NCBI GenBank assembly: GCA_021464245.1
Contig: JADCRB010000064.1
Coordinates: 3,651,455 to 3,715,454, forward strand
Length of the DNA stretch: 64,000 nucleotides
Source: Carallia brachiata
Lineage: Eukaryota > Streptophyta > Magnoliopsida > Malpighiales > Rhizophoraceae
Direction of reading: 5' to 3'
The translations under genes were made by a program, and so were the position numbers. Below the pieces are notes generated by a model that saw nothing but the letters and a program-made list of their open reading frames with translations, was not told where the DNA came from and ran no database searches. Every line of letters starts with the position of its first letter. Position 1 is the first letter of the stretch. Of the stretch, positions 1 to 12,059 are shown in pieces.

Positions 1-2245
1 TTTTCCAATCTATCCCCAAGAAAACTGGAGTCCACTGACAGAGAATCTACATGTGGAACCCATGATATAATTAAGTCTTTTATCTTAAGAATGGCATCAT
101 GTGCCCCAACTCTGTACAGTGCATCAATAGAACTCCCCAAGCCAAGGACAAGGCCTGCAACACCCCATATATCTTGCTCCAAGTCATCACTATTACCATG
201 CAACAACTGAGAAATCATCTCCATCTCACTAAGATAGTTGCCTTGGGGGAAATATGGAGACAGACTTTCTAGTATATCATATAAAGCTTGAGTACGAGGA
301 CTTGCCATCAAGAGTAAAGTCCTAACAATCCTCCCAAGCAAGTCAACCTCTTGCATCTTGTAGCTTGCCTTCTCAAGGCGATTGCTATCAGCAGCTGTAT
401 CCCTACCAACAAGATCTTTACATGAAAAGCCTAAGCCAACACCACATGCTCCTTTCACAAGTGTGCTTTTGCTGCCAATTAAAACCTGAAAGCACAGGCT
501 GTCAATAAATTTAACGGCTAACAAAAGGGCAATGATTTTGCAGAATTAAGTTTGTCCAACGGCTAATCCCATGAGATAAAAACAATGAACATGCAGTCAC
601 TTGTTCTGAAAAGCTTTCTCACAATGGATTCAAATGCAAATGTGATGTCTATAAACAGTAAGAAAATACAAATTTAATACCTCAATTAGTCCCGTGATAA
701 TCTTAAATTTCAAACTATGATCAGTTACATGCAGGCAACTTAAGATCAATCCAAGAGATAATGCAGCTGACCACTGGCGATGTTCGTGTTCATGCTGGAA
801 CAACCAATTCAACAAAAACTTTGCAGCAATTGCTTTTACGGCATGGGTAGACTGAGGCAAGACCTGACAAATAGCCAGCAAAGCATTCTAAGCAAGATAT
901 CTTATTTTGGGATGGCAGGAACCAATACAGAATTTTGTGATTATTTCAGATAATTTCTGACATCTATCTCAGTCAAGAAATTAGTGACAAATACAAAATT
1001 TTGCAAGGGTTTTTTCACATTGTTTAGTCTCTTGCCTTGCAGAGTGCACCAATTGCCAGTGCAAGATTCTCAGCAGATCTTGGAATAGATTCTTCAGCAA
1101 GTCTTACTATAGTCTACACGGAAAAAGGAGAAAGAATAGCACTGTGATACACAAAGAATCTGTTCAAATTGGCACAGATAAAAGACAGAAAAATGGAGAA
1201 CTATCAAAGAATGGTAAACAAATCACAAACCTTCAGGATATCATTAGCAGCTTTGGTAGTCTTATCCGTTGCTATAGCTGATGCTTTAGTATCAAGGCAT
1301 AATACATTAGCCCTTAACCAACGCCCCATAAATGATTTCCATGATTGCAGTGAAAGCAGGGCCACAGAAATATTTCTTGAGAGTTGAACAGAAGCAGCTA
1401 TATCCAACATCGCATTCTCGTATCCAGCATGGATATCTTGTGACACCTGAAGACAATGTGAAGTTATGGTAATAAAAAATTCTCAAGAAGCAAACTTCAC
1501 AGTGTTTAACATTCAATTACTCTTGGCAGTCCTTGCTTGTTAGTATCTTTAGGAGTAAAGGACAGGCAGAAGAGAGCTGCACCAGGTAACTTTCCTGCAT
1601 TACTTTTTTTCCCTGCAAACCAAAAACCCATTTCACTGGCTGAAAAGTCACGCATTAGAAGATTGGCAACAAAAAATTTTAAAAGTCAGTGATGCAGAAG
1701 GAGTCAAGATTTGGGAATTTTGATAACAGCAGAAATTTGGGAAGCAATATTCTAGGAAAATCAAATCAGAAAAAATCCAAAATAATCTTTGAAGAATCTG
1801 AAACAAATCCATCAGTTCCATCAATTTTATCCTTAAGTGTGTTTTGTTTTGTTGACTTTTGTTTAAACATGTGATTTTTACTTTTTGTCTTTTCTGGAAT
1901 AGATTTCCTATAAATGTTACTCCCATTTCAGTTGTTCTGTAGAGTAGTGAATGTATTGAGATTAAAATTGAAAATCAGAGTTGAGTGTTGGTGGTGGATT
2001 CCACTGTTGTTGTTCTTCTGTTGCCGGTGGTGGATTCCACTGTGTTATCTGTTGTTGTTGTCTGTGTGTTGTGTTGCCGTACTGTTTGACTGAAAGCTTG
2101 AATAAAATTTCAGTTTCCCTTTCAAAAAATCTTCTTCTCAATAACCGTCCTACATCAGTCAGTGCTATGAAGAGGTACCCCCCTCTGCGATTAAATGGCC
2201 ATACTCATTGAATAGGGGTTAAAGAAACAGTGCTCTCCCTCTCTT

Positions 2246-2282
<37 letters not shown>

Positions 2283-5200
2283 AGTGGGTATTGGAAGATA
2301 TTTTGTTATATATTTTAAATAAACGGGAAAAAAGAATGAAGTCTAAACCATATGCCTTTAAGGTATTTTCCCTTATCCTCTGTCATGCCGTAGTGTAGAC
2401 AGAAGTAAAAACCTCAATGCCAACTGAACTTGTCATGAAACTAATGGCAAAGAAACCATAGAAAGAAGGGGAGGATAAAAGAATTCTTTTATGGTATTGA
2501 CATTTTCAAACAAGATACCACAAACTCACATGGCAAATCCATATATTGCTATGGGACAACAATCTCTCTATACCTGAGGAGAAAACAACCCCGGGAAACA
2601 CATCTAGCAGTTTCTCAATCTTATTCCCTGCAACCTTTTTCTTTTAATGAATCTTCTCCGAGTCCTGCAGAAAAATAAATAAGAATCCATCCATAATAAT
2701 TACAAAATTCTAACGAATAGCAGCAGAAATAAAATCCAATCATTACATATGCTCATGTGTTATAATCTTCACTTCAAAAATTTCCATGGCCCCAAGTACA
2801 TTAATACTTGTCTCATTCAAAAAAATTTCCATGTTCTCCCTCTTGAAATCTGGGATTCTGTTTTGTATATGTGGGATCTAGTAAAACATTACATTAAGGA
2901 AACAAATTAGTAAACTGACAAAAGGGGCATGGCAATCAAGATAGAGAAAAGATTCCAAAATTATAATATTCCAACTCACGAATTTACCTCATAGTGGTCA
3001 ATGCCTCAAAGGCAGTGACCCTTGCCTTTGCCCATTGTTCCCTGTCATTGGCAGGTTTGTAGGTAGCAACACCCCACAAAGTTTGCAAAACATTTCTTGA
3101 AGCTTCCGAATATGCTTCAGCATCCATGGCACCCCATCTCAGTAGAAGGCACAGGCTGAGCACAAAACCATGTGTGAGCCCATGTGTTTGCAGAAAAATC
3201 ATGACAACTAATAAAACATAATAATATTAAAATTATCTTGCACACAAATCAAGCAGCCAGACAATTCCTTCGGAATTTTAACTTTGAGGCAAACTTAGCC
3301 TTGTATTTTCTTGCAGTGGCAGATGGCATGGATGAAATATCCAAGTGCAGCCACAGTTTTAAGCATATATCAACCATCCTGACCTTTGGGCAAGAACCGG
3401 CTCTGTAGAGTAGTCCAGGACATGCTTTGAGATGACGTCCCAAGCAGTATAAAAATCTGAGTGTACATCAAAAAGTGACTTATCAGGAATAAAATCACTT
3501 ATAGTGAATAGGACAGAATTAGAGCCATAGCACTGCTGACACTACCAATCACATCAGCTTCACAAAGATGGGCAAGGCTTTGGAAACCAAGAGATTGGAT
3601 AATGGGATCGCTGCTCTCAATGCAAGCCTGTTGCAAAACAGGGAGAATAAGGTTCTACAATAATGTAGCCGGATTCACAAGAAAGGCGAACAAATGAGCA
3701 TTGTTTGTTCCATAGTTCCGTACCGAAACAGATAAGATAAGGTCCACGCCCCTATCAGGGTTTTGCTTGCAGACATCCCTAATGGAAGCAGCCAAAGTTA
3801 TGCAGATAGTTCTGTCAGACTTGAACTCTGTAAACCCACTTGGAAGCAATATTGCCTAGATATTGAGAGGCAGTTATAAACAAAATAGAGGAAGAAAAAG
3901 AAGCATAATGGTGCACAGCAAAGATAATTTTGTTAAGGTTGGCATTTTAACAGTGAAGCATAATCTTTCCTTGTATATAAATGATTATATGCATGCCAAG
4001 CTGCAGCTGAGTATGCTCTTCAGAGTCCTCGATGTGACCAAACATAATTCGTTACATCCAAAGATGGACTACTTATTCCTTTTTCAAGATTTTCTTTTTC
4101 CAGTTTCTTAGCAAGTCATAGTATGTTACCAGCTTAAATGTGGTGAAGCAGCACAGAAAGACTTACCTGCAGACTCCCAAAGGCACGGTCAGTAATTGCC
4201 CAAGTCTGACAAAGTAAACGAGCACCTGTGGCAAACAACACTCTGTACATAATACAGCAAGACATACAGTCAAAACCAGTAAAAGAAGAAAAGCAACAAT
4301 TAAAATGCTATCATAACATAGCTTCATAGACGCAAACTCGGTGGAACACTGGCCGTTAAGGTTACACAGCTGAAAACCTCAATAAGCTCACTGAGTATAA
4401 TAGGTACAGACATGGCAGCGAGCCCACTAAACAAGCATTTCTTACGTTAAAGTGCTGATTTAAACAAAATATCATTTAGACAAGGTTTGATAGGTTTTGC
4501 ATCATAGTACAGCATTAAGCCATCAAGACAAAAGGATCCAGGTCCTGTTGTTCCCAAACGTAAACACCTATGCTGTGTTCCACATCAGAATGTATCAAAC
4601 ACCAGATTTTACAGAAAATAAAGTTCAAGCATCAAGAAGAAGAACAAAATTCAGGTGGAGAGAGACAAGAAAATGGAATTGAAAACCATAAATTTATTGT
4701 TGTAAACTAATGTCGCTTATTCCTTTTTTTTTTTTTTCTTGATGGGGGTTTGACGAGTGGGGTAAGAACCACGGTTATAAGATATGGAATGTGGATTAAT
4801 CACAAATGCCTCACTGCAACACTACTTTGAACGAAAAGCACAGTGTAATGACCGTCAGTCAAGTTTCTTTCTATTACACTCCAGAATGATGGTTAGTACA
4901 AGATTGTAAATGTATCATTGGTGCATAGATTTCATGTCACTGAGGAAAAAGATGTGAGGTCCTGATTGCCACTGTCCCGTTCATGACATGAAGATATTAA
5001 TCATGATATTCAATGTTGTATAGATTGCAATGGAAGTGGGTCGAAGTTCAAATGCATATGCTAGAAACAAGGAAAAAAGGAATGAAGCAATAAACAATTA
5101 GTTTAAGCGTACATACGGTTTTCCATCCTTTTGAATCATCGGCAGTATAGTCTGAATTATCAATGGAATCATCATGAAATGTGAAGCAAGTGACGGAAGC

Positions 5201-8200
5201 ATTGCCAAAACTTTTGGCTGAACACAGAAAAAAAGTTTAAAAATGACTGGTGCCAGTGGCTTTACATACCGTTGCATCAATTGCATGGGATGAGAGACAT
5301 GGGAACTCACCAACATATTATGGTAATTAATATCTTTTCTGGTGAAAATGCCACTGTAAAATAGGACAGATAACAACAATGGAACTCCCTGTTTGGGATC
5401 TATAATGCCAAGAGCAGACAACAAATCTATTGCGGCATTTCCCAACAATGGATGCATCAATAAAACACCACTGACTGCACTCAGAAATGGAAACATTTCT
5501 ACAAGGCAAAATGGTCAGGTTGATGATACTATGGTATAAAGGAATATTTTAAACAAAGGGCATACTTTGAAAAATTCTAAGAAGAAATAGAACAAAGATA
5601 TGTATGAGTACCAGTTAAAAAAGTTTCTTCAGAATGAGAAAGGGGTTGTGACGATTTCCGTCTCTCAATGATCTGTAAAGAGTATTCTCTTAATTGAGCA
5701 GCCCAAGTTTCCTGCTCATTGTACATTCCTTTGACATCAGCTTTACCCCTGGAAGAAAAACTGATAAAGAAAGTGGACTGCTCCTGGAAAAAAAATGGGG
5801 AAAAAAGAAAGTCTTGTAAAAACATGGTCATGATATACATCAAAATTGCAGTTCAATGTATCACCTGAACTCAACTCATCCGAGAACCAGTCCAAAAGAG
5901 ACGGTGTCCCAAATAGATGGTGTTATCAACATGAATCACCAATTAACATTCTTTGCATATTCTATATTTAGCATCCCCAGATAATTTCCTAGTTCCTTTT
6001 CTTTTCAAAACACTATGGTTAAACCAATAATGAAACAAATTCAATGTTAGAATCTCAAAATTCTCTGTTTTTGTTTTCCTTTTGTCCCTTTTGTCTGAGG
6101 GCAAGAGTGATAAATACCAAGCCCAACGAATCCAGTAAAATTTAAAGAAACAAAATATTTCAAATTTGGCATCAGGAGGATAATTAAAATTGTAGACCTG
6201 AAACCACAACTTTTGTAAAAGCCTATAAACCAGAAACCCGGGCGAGCTTATGTAAGGATTTCTCCATCCTGTTGCTAGTTCAATTCTTGGAGCTGTTGAC
6301 AATTGTACCAGGAGCTTTTCTAACATGCCAAGCAAATCAGCTGCTGCTCCTTTAACAGATCCAGAGGCAGAAGACATAAGGTTGATAATAGGAAATGTGA
6401 ATAAGAGCTCCTGATTCAATCCACAATTGGTTTCAGCAACCACATATTCTGCAAAATAAATAAACTAATTGTAACACTTAAAGAAAATCATGGACTACAT
6501 AAATCAGAACAATTATTTCATCACTTTTTCCCACAATTAACTCACTAATCTAAATTTCAAGTACAAAAATGGTTCAAGCCTGCAAGAACAAAATGCTGAA
6601 AGTACAGGCTCTGTACTGATGCTATTAATGGCTTCTAAAATGATCGAGAAAAAAAAAAAGTTAAGCAATAAATATACGTATGCCAGATGCAATAAAGACT
6701 GCTAATGAGAATTAATTCATGAATGAATGTAAGAGGAGGTTACAGCTTATGTATCAACTCTGGCATGAGAAATTAACATAAAAATATGAGAGCTCACGAT
6801 ACGGTCTAGAGGAGATACCATCTTCACTTTTCCACTTCAAAAGAAATGTGAGGACCTTTACTAGGGAGAGCTGATCATGTTCAAGCTCTGATTCAACAAG
6901 GACAATAAAAAGGGATAGCACTACTGATGACAATTTAGGTATAAATTTTAAACCAAGAGATCTCTGCATAACAAGTAACCGCTTCACTAGTTCAACAATT
7001 GGCTCAACACCGACATTGCATCCATGAAAACATGTCACGAGTGAAAGAATGTTTTCTGATAAGTCCACCCCAAGCAGTTGGGCCTCATCAACCAGCTTCT
7101 AAGGCAAAGAGAAGACAAATATGAACATAAGTAGTAGAATTACACACAGTAAAACTCAAAAGTCTCTTAAAAAATCAAAAAGCCAAGATTCTAATACCAA
7201 TGTTGTTCCGACCAATTGCTTCAAAACCACATTATATCCGTCAACTATGCATTCCAAGGAATAATAAGAGTTCCTAATTTCCTGCATACAATTCAAATCA
7301 AATTAACACCAAAACAGGTATACGTGCATGCAAAATGAAGACAACACAACAATTAGACAATTGCCAAACAGGTATACGGACATCTGAGTTCGTGAGCGGC
7401 AGGTATTTAAGACTTCCTATCAAAAGCTTGAAAATGGGAATCGCCTCATTAGGATATGAACAACAAAATGAAGCCAGAGATGATATGAACTGTCGTGCAA
7501 ATAAAGCAGACGAGTATTCCGAAAAGGGAACTCTTAGAAGCGAAAAATTCAAAAAGGGTCTCAAGAATTCGCAAATTTCCACCATCCCCAATTGTCTGTT
7601 CTGTGCCATAAACAATAAGATTTGGTGTAACAATTCAGACTGAGCCTCGCTTCTGCTTGACAAAATCTGCAATATATACAACCCACATAAAAAAAATCAG
7701 CACTCGAATTCTTCATAGGACGCATTTTACTGCACTTCAAATGTTAATTTAACTAAAAATATAAATCCTACAAATCGCAAAATTTTGAAATGTTAGTTCA
7801 AACTCAAAGCTCAGTTCCAGTTTACTGACCCTAACAAACGGGTGATTCTCGGTTCGACTAAACCGCCACGATCCATGATTCTTCTGGAACCCGACCCGAA
7901 CTAGAAGTCCCAGTCCCTTGACGAATAATACAACAAACTTCGGGTCGGATCCCTCAAGCGCAGACTGAAGCTCCACCAAACCCCGGGATATGTCCAGTTT
8001 GGAGTCCAAGAAGAGGCGGCAGAGCTCGCGAACAGATTGGTCGACGACTGCCGGATAAGAGGAGTGGAGGCACTGAGAAAGAGCTTCTCTACCAGGTTCG
8101 GAGTCCAGGTCAAGATAGCTCGGAGCAGACCGGAGCTTCGAGAAAATTGCAACTACGGCTAACTTTTGGAGCGATGGTTGCGGGGCCCGAATTTTCTCCA

Positions 8201-8222
8201 GTAGCGGAGCATAGGAGTCCAT
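1..8222 (-). pseudogene. RST1: RST1 (RESURRECTION1, focadhesin-like) copy A, partial, probably decayed
   Basis: The protein begins [20 protein letters not shown], and its exons match from memory the N-terminal and middle parts of Arabidopsis RST1. RST1 is a roughly 1,840-residue ARM/HEAT-type protein that links the cytosolic exosome to the SKI complex and was first found through cuticular wax defects. Exons with GT-AG borders: 8222-7830, 7666-7382, 7281-7198, 7098-6798, 6448-6198, 5783-5612, 5498-5311, 5217-5117, 4242-4167, 3855-3724, 3627-3546, 3456-3384, about 3190-2989 and about 2664-2574, then further exons to the left edge, where the gene leaves the window. Two lesions stand out against copy D. 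The 3' splice site near 3192 reads TG instead of AG. The Lys/Arg-rich stretch near 2640 has lost 2 bp, which puts a stop in frame. It still has the exons at 1446-1204 and about 1115-1030 that copy D has lost. It is the least damaged copy. Whether it is expressed cannot be decided here. Confidence 0.8.
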
Positions 8223-8391
8223 TTCTGCGATCAGCGTGAGCCACAGCCAGCGCAGAGCGGGCGCAGTCCGGGACAGAGGAGAGGATGTGAGCGAAACGGC
8301 GCGGAAATCTTGCGTGTCGTCGTTCGAAAACGGTGCGTTGTAGTACTCGTTTGGCTAAACGAGGCCGTTGCGTTTCTTTGAAAACACCCAA

Positions 8392-9650
8392 TCTTGATTC
8401 CGGGCTCGGCGCTCTTGGAATTGCATTTTAAAAAGAATAAGCGTAACTAAGCAAATTAATTTATAATTAATATAAATTACATTTATTTTATAGGATAAAA
8501 TCAGATAATATAAATTAGAAGTTTATTATCTCATTTTATTTTATATTTAGTTGTATAATAAGATAAATATAAAATAAATTAACGTAAATTTATTATCTTA
8601 TGAATATGAGATAATATTATTTTTTTATCTTTATAGGCTAGTTTATCTCACCTATTAATTAGTGTTGATAAATTGTATATTTACTAATATATCTTTTAAT
8701 TAAAATAAATTTTAAATATTTTTTAAAAATTAATATCAAATTAAAAAAATTATTTCTCTCTCTCTCCTTATTTCTCTCTCCTCTCTTCTCTCTCACTTCT
8801 CTTATCTCTCTTTCCTTTCTCTCTCCTCTCTCTCTCTCTCTCCTTCCTTCATTTTCTTTAATATAAAATTGACATTTATATCTTAAAATTTATGTAAATT
8901 CTTTCCTCAAAAAAATTTTAAAAAAATGTTAATATTTTTTTTTGATATCTTGAAATTTATTTATACAAAAAAATTAATATTTAATTTTAAAAAATATTTT
9001 TATATAAAATTAAAAATTTATAAGCAATATAATATACAATAATATGTAAAATAAATATTAATTTTATTGTTTGATTTTAATTATTTTTAATAAAAATATG
9101 AAAATTAATAATAAATATAAGTCAATTATTTTTAAGGATAAAAAGTTATTTTAATTTACTATATCATTCTATTTCATTTCATCTAAACATTGAATAGAAT
9201 AATTATTCTGTATTATTTAATGACATCTAAATATAATATAAATTAGTAATGTAACATATTCTATATAATATTAGCTTATATTATTTTATATTATATTATT
9301 TAGTCTGCTTACCAATATATCATAGAGAATAGATCTTAATTATTGAACTCTTCTTTTATTATTGTACCAATATATCATAGAGAATAGATCTTAATTATTT
9401 AACTCTTCTTTTATTATTGTCTTCAGTAGGGAATCTTTGGACTTTTTTTATTATTTGACCAATTGCTCTCTTTTAAATTTATTGTTAACAAAATTTCAAC
9501 GATTATTCAACTATTCTTATGTTCCGAATGAGAGAAAGTTATTTTACTTAAAAATTTTAAAATTGTTTAAAAATTTTGAAATTTTTTTTATTAATTACTT
9601 ATTTTATGAAAAAATAAACATTAAAAAAAAAAAAAATTATATAAAATATT
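8392..9650. other. AT-rich upstream region of RST1 copy A
   Basis: No gene is seen. The region is very AT-rich, with a CT-rich tract at about 8757-8850. It aligns throughout with 35640-37030 upstream of copy C, so it was duplicated together with the gene. Confidence 0.6.
9310..9419. repeat. 55-bp tandem duplication
   Basis: A unit starting taccaatatatcatagagaa occurs twice, at 9310 and 9365, with one clear difference between units. The matching places at about 36590 and 52910 carry the shared core once, so the duplication is specific to copy A. Confidence 0.8.
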
Positions 9651-9689
9651 ATACCAAAAATAAAGATTGGCTTATAAGGGTCAGATTAG

Positions 9690-10430
9690 GTGCGGCTAAA
9701 GCCTGGAGCTCGAAAAGCCACGCCTTTACGCAGTTGGCCACAAAGACCATTGACCGTTGCAGGTGGAACAATGTAACAGCCACGTAGGCATACGCTTGAA
9801 ATGGGCTCCTCGTCGACCCATGTTTGTTGCTGCATCTACTGGATCTCACTTTCTGGATACCCGATGATTCGAAGTCATCAGACGGGGCAATCACTGTACT
9901 GATGTTGTGTGGGCTCAGCACGGGCCTCTTGTTGGAACAATATTGCAGGCAATTAAGGAAACTGGATTTATTTGGCTGAGAAAATGAAGACATTGTTTTT
10001 CCTTCTCTTGGAACTTTTATTTGATGAACGAGTTGTTACTCTTCAACAGGAGGAGCCATTAGGCTGTTCGGCTGTTCCATTGCATTGCCAAGTAGCATCC
10101 AATCCATTTGCCAAATATTTCCCATGTGCGAGCAGTTGTTACTCTTTCAGTTCATCCTTCTCCTCCCACCAATGAGTAAAAAAAAGGTGAAGAGGAGGAA
10201 ACATAAAGAAACTCTTATCTGAAAATTGATCCCAGAGAAATACAAGGAGAAAGAATGATTAAAAAATCAAAGAAACAGAGAAGAATTTCCAAATCAAGCA
10301 AGTCAGTTTCCCTCATTTGCCTCACATCAACAACATAAACCAAAAGGCAAAAGGAAAGACTTAATAGGTGGTGTCCACCTTGTCGTTCATTGCTAATTTG
10401 CCGGAGTGATCGATCGACCACACACCGGCT
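9690..10430. repeat. Conserved upstream module, copy 1
   Basis: A GC-richer block in AT-rich DNA, closely matched at 37060-37560 (continuing at 38270-38480) and in part at 53490-53720. Both strands have open frames of about 100 codons. On the plus strand the frame reading RLKWAPRRPMF is interrupted by the same TGA in copies 1 and 2 and is open, with TGG, in copy 3. I do not recognise a protein. It may be an old exon or a promoter or leader segment of the RST1 neighbourhood. Confidence 0.55.
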
Positions 10431-10700
10431 TAATTATTCATTTTCTTACGTTGCCCTTCAAGAACAGATAGTTAACCTAATATCGAGACCGGAGTAGGAA
10501 AGGCAAACAGTAACAAATCAAATAACGGTAGTTCAAATTAGATATCATAACAAATAAGTTCACCAATAGAAACTCCTCATCGTAGAAACAATCTAACTAA
10601 AACTAGCTAGGCAATCAACAACCAGTCTTTTCAATGATAAACAGCGATAGTATACTGCACAGAAGAATAATTGACTATCTTTCACCATCGCTTGTAGAGT
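10431..10700. other. Short gene-poor stretch
   Basis: Nothing is recognised. Homology with the copy C flank ends at about 10430, so this is the outer border of the segmental duplication. Confidence 0.5.
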
Positions 10701-10717
10701 AGAGAAATTATTAGCAT

Positions 10718-12047
10718 TCAAGGCGAAGGCGAATGACGAGGGGCAACGCAGAAGGGTGGTGGTATGGTAGACCTATAACGCGCAGGCCTACCATTAGGCC
10801 CATGATAGCGAGCAAGATGATCATCACATCGATCAATTTTCTCATCTCCGAGGTGAAAAACACCTGAATCCTGACCACCATATTCACTAAATTGGTCGGC
10901 AGGGGCAAAATAAATAGCATTTTCCTCGAGTCCAGAATGGTCACAAGCACGAAGAGAAAAGCTCTCGCCACTCGCACCCAAGAATATGGCATATCCCCTC
11001 AAACGGTTTACAGATTCCCACATTCTTAGACCAAAATTCAGCTTGCGAACGACAAATCCATTTGTTCTATAATAGGGAATACCATTAAACCTGTCATCAT
11101 CAATATAACAGCGTATGTACCTGGTGACTAACAAGAGATCCCCAGATGATTCAACCAAATAATCAAACTCTTTCTTAGAATAAGTCTGACCATTCGAATC
11201 TGTTTTGATTAGACAATCATCCCTAAAAAAGAAGTCCCTGAGACCAAAGTCCGTTTTATGTTAGAAAGGTCCCTGAGATCCCAAGCTTCAATCTCCAGGA
11301 AGATTGAGGGCAAAAAATAATTTATCCATTTTAGATGATGCTAGCACTTGAGCGTAATGGCCTAAAGGGGCATCCAAGGCTTTCCGGCGGAGCCTCCAAT
11401 CTCAGAGCAGTGAAGAGCTGGATGCAATCCATAATAACCAAAGGCAATGCAGTGATTGTCATCATCCGGTGCTTTTGAAAAAGATCCATTTATTGTTTCC
11501 ATCCATCTATTAGTGGGCTTAGCTCCGACCTGCAATTATGGACGACAGCAAAATCTCTGATGGTAGGGGTATGATAACCATTTCGCTGGACAAATCGAAT
11601 GTCCACCACACATGGGAGCGTTCCAGCAGACGGCAGCTTATGGACATCCTTATGCACGTCAGAATCAGACAAGGGATCCCACACATACAGGGCACCATCA
11701 CGAGGGTTGAAAGAGGTAACCCAACCTTTCGATGATGTCATCGTTTGAGCACTGTGAGGAAGATTGAAGTGCTTCGTAACAACACTGAATTTCTTGTCGA
11801 CGGGGTTGAAAAGCCGGTAGAACAAGCCACCATCTTTGCGCACGCCCATCCTAGGAAGCATCATTAGCGGTGGCGGTGCAGCACCCGCCTGAGATGCTGC
11901 CGCTCGTGTCCGTGGTGGTGGAGGCGATGGCCTCGAATAGGTGCTAATCAGCCCTTCCAATAGAGATGTGCTGTTGGTCCAAGTACAGGAGAAACGTCCA
12001 GCATCACCCAGATTCATTGTCCTAACGATTTGAGTCCTCATGATCAA
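10718..12047 (-). pseudogene. DUF295 (KIB1-4 beta-propeller type) pseudogene
   Basis: Two open blocks belong to one DUF295 protein. The N-terminal block (12047-11490) has the YRLFNPVDKKF and LYVWDPLSDSD signatures, which pair with YRFFNPINKQ and LYVWAPPFSS in the intact gene at 16-18.5 kb. The C-terminal block (11158-10718) has LVESSGDLLLVTRY and ends in PPPFCVAP, matching LVESSGDLLLVVRH and the terminal PPAVWIAP of the paralog. Between them a TAA at 11490, a stop after a WMPL motif near 11367, and changes of frame around EAWDLRDLSN show that it is broken. A single intron would not repair all of these. It is transcribed away from the intact paralog. DUF295 proteins are plant-specific, and many are organelle-targeted or F-box linked. 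The role of this one is unknown. Confidence 0.8.
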
Positions 12048-12059
12048 TCTTCCTAATAA

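Noticed and set aside
1648..2211. Small open frames within RST1 copy A introns
   Set aside because: They fall between recognised RST1 exons and translate low-complexity or TGTTGTTG-type repeats.
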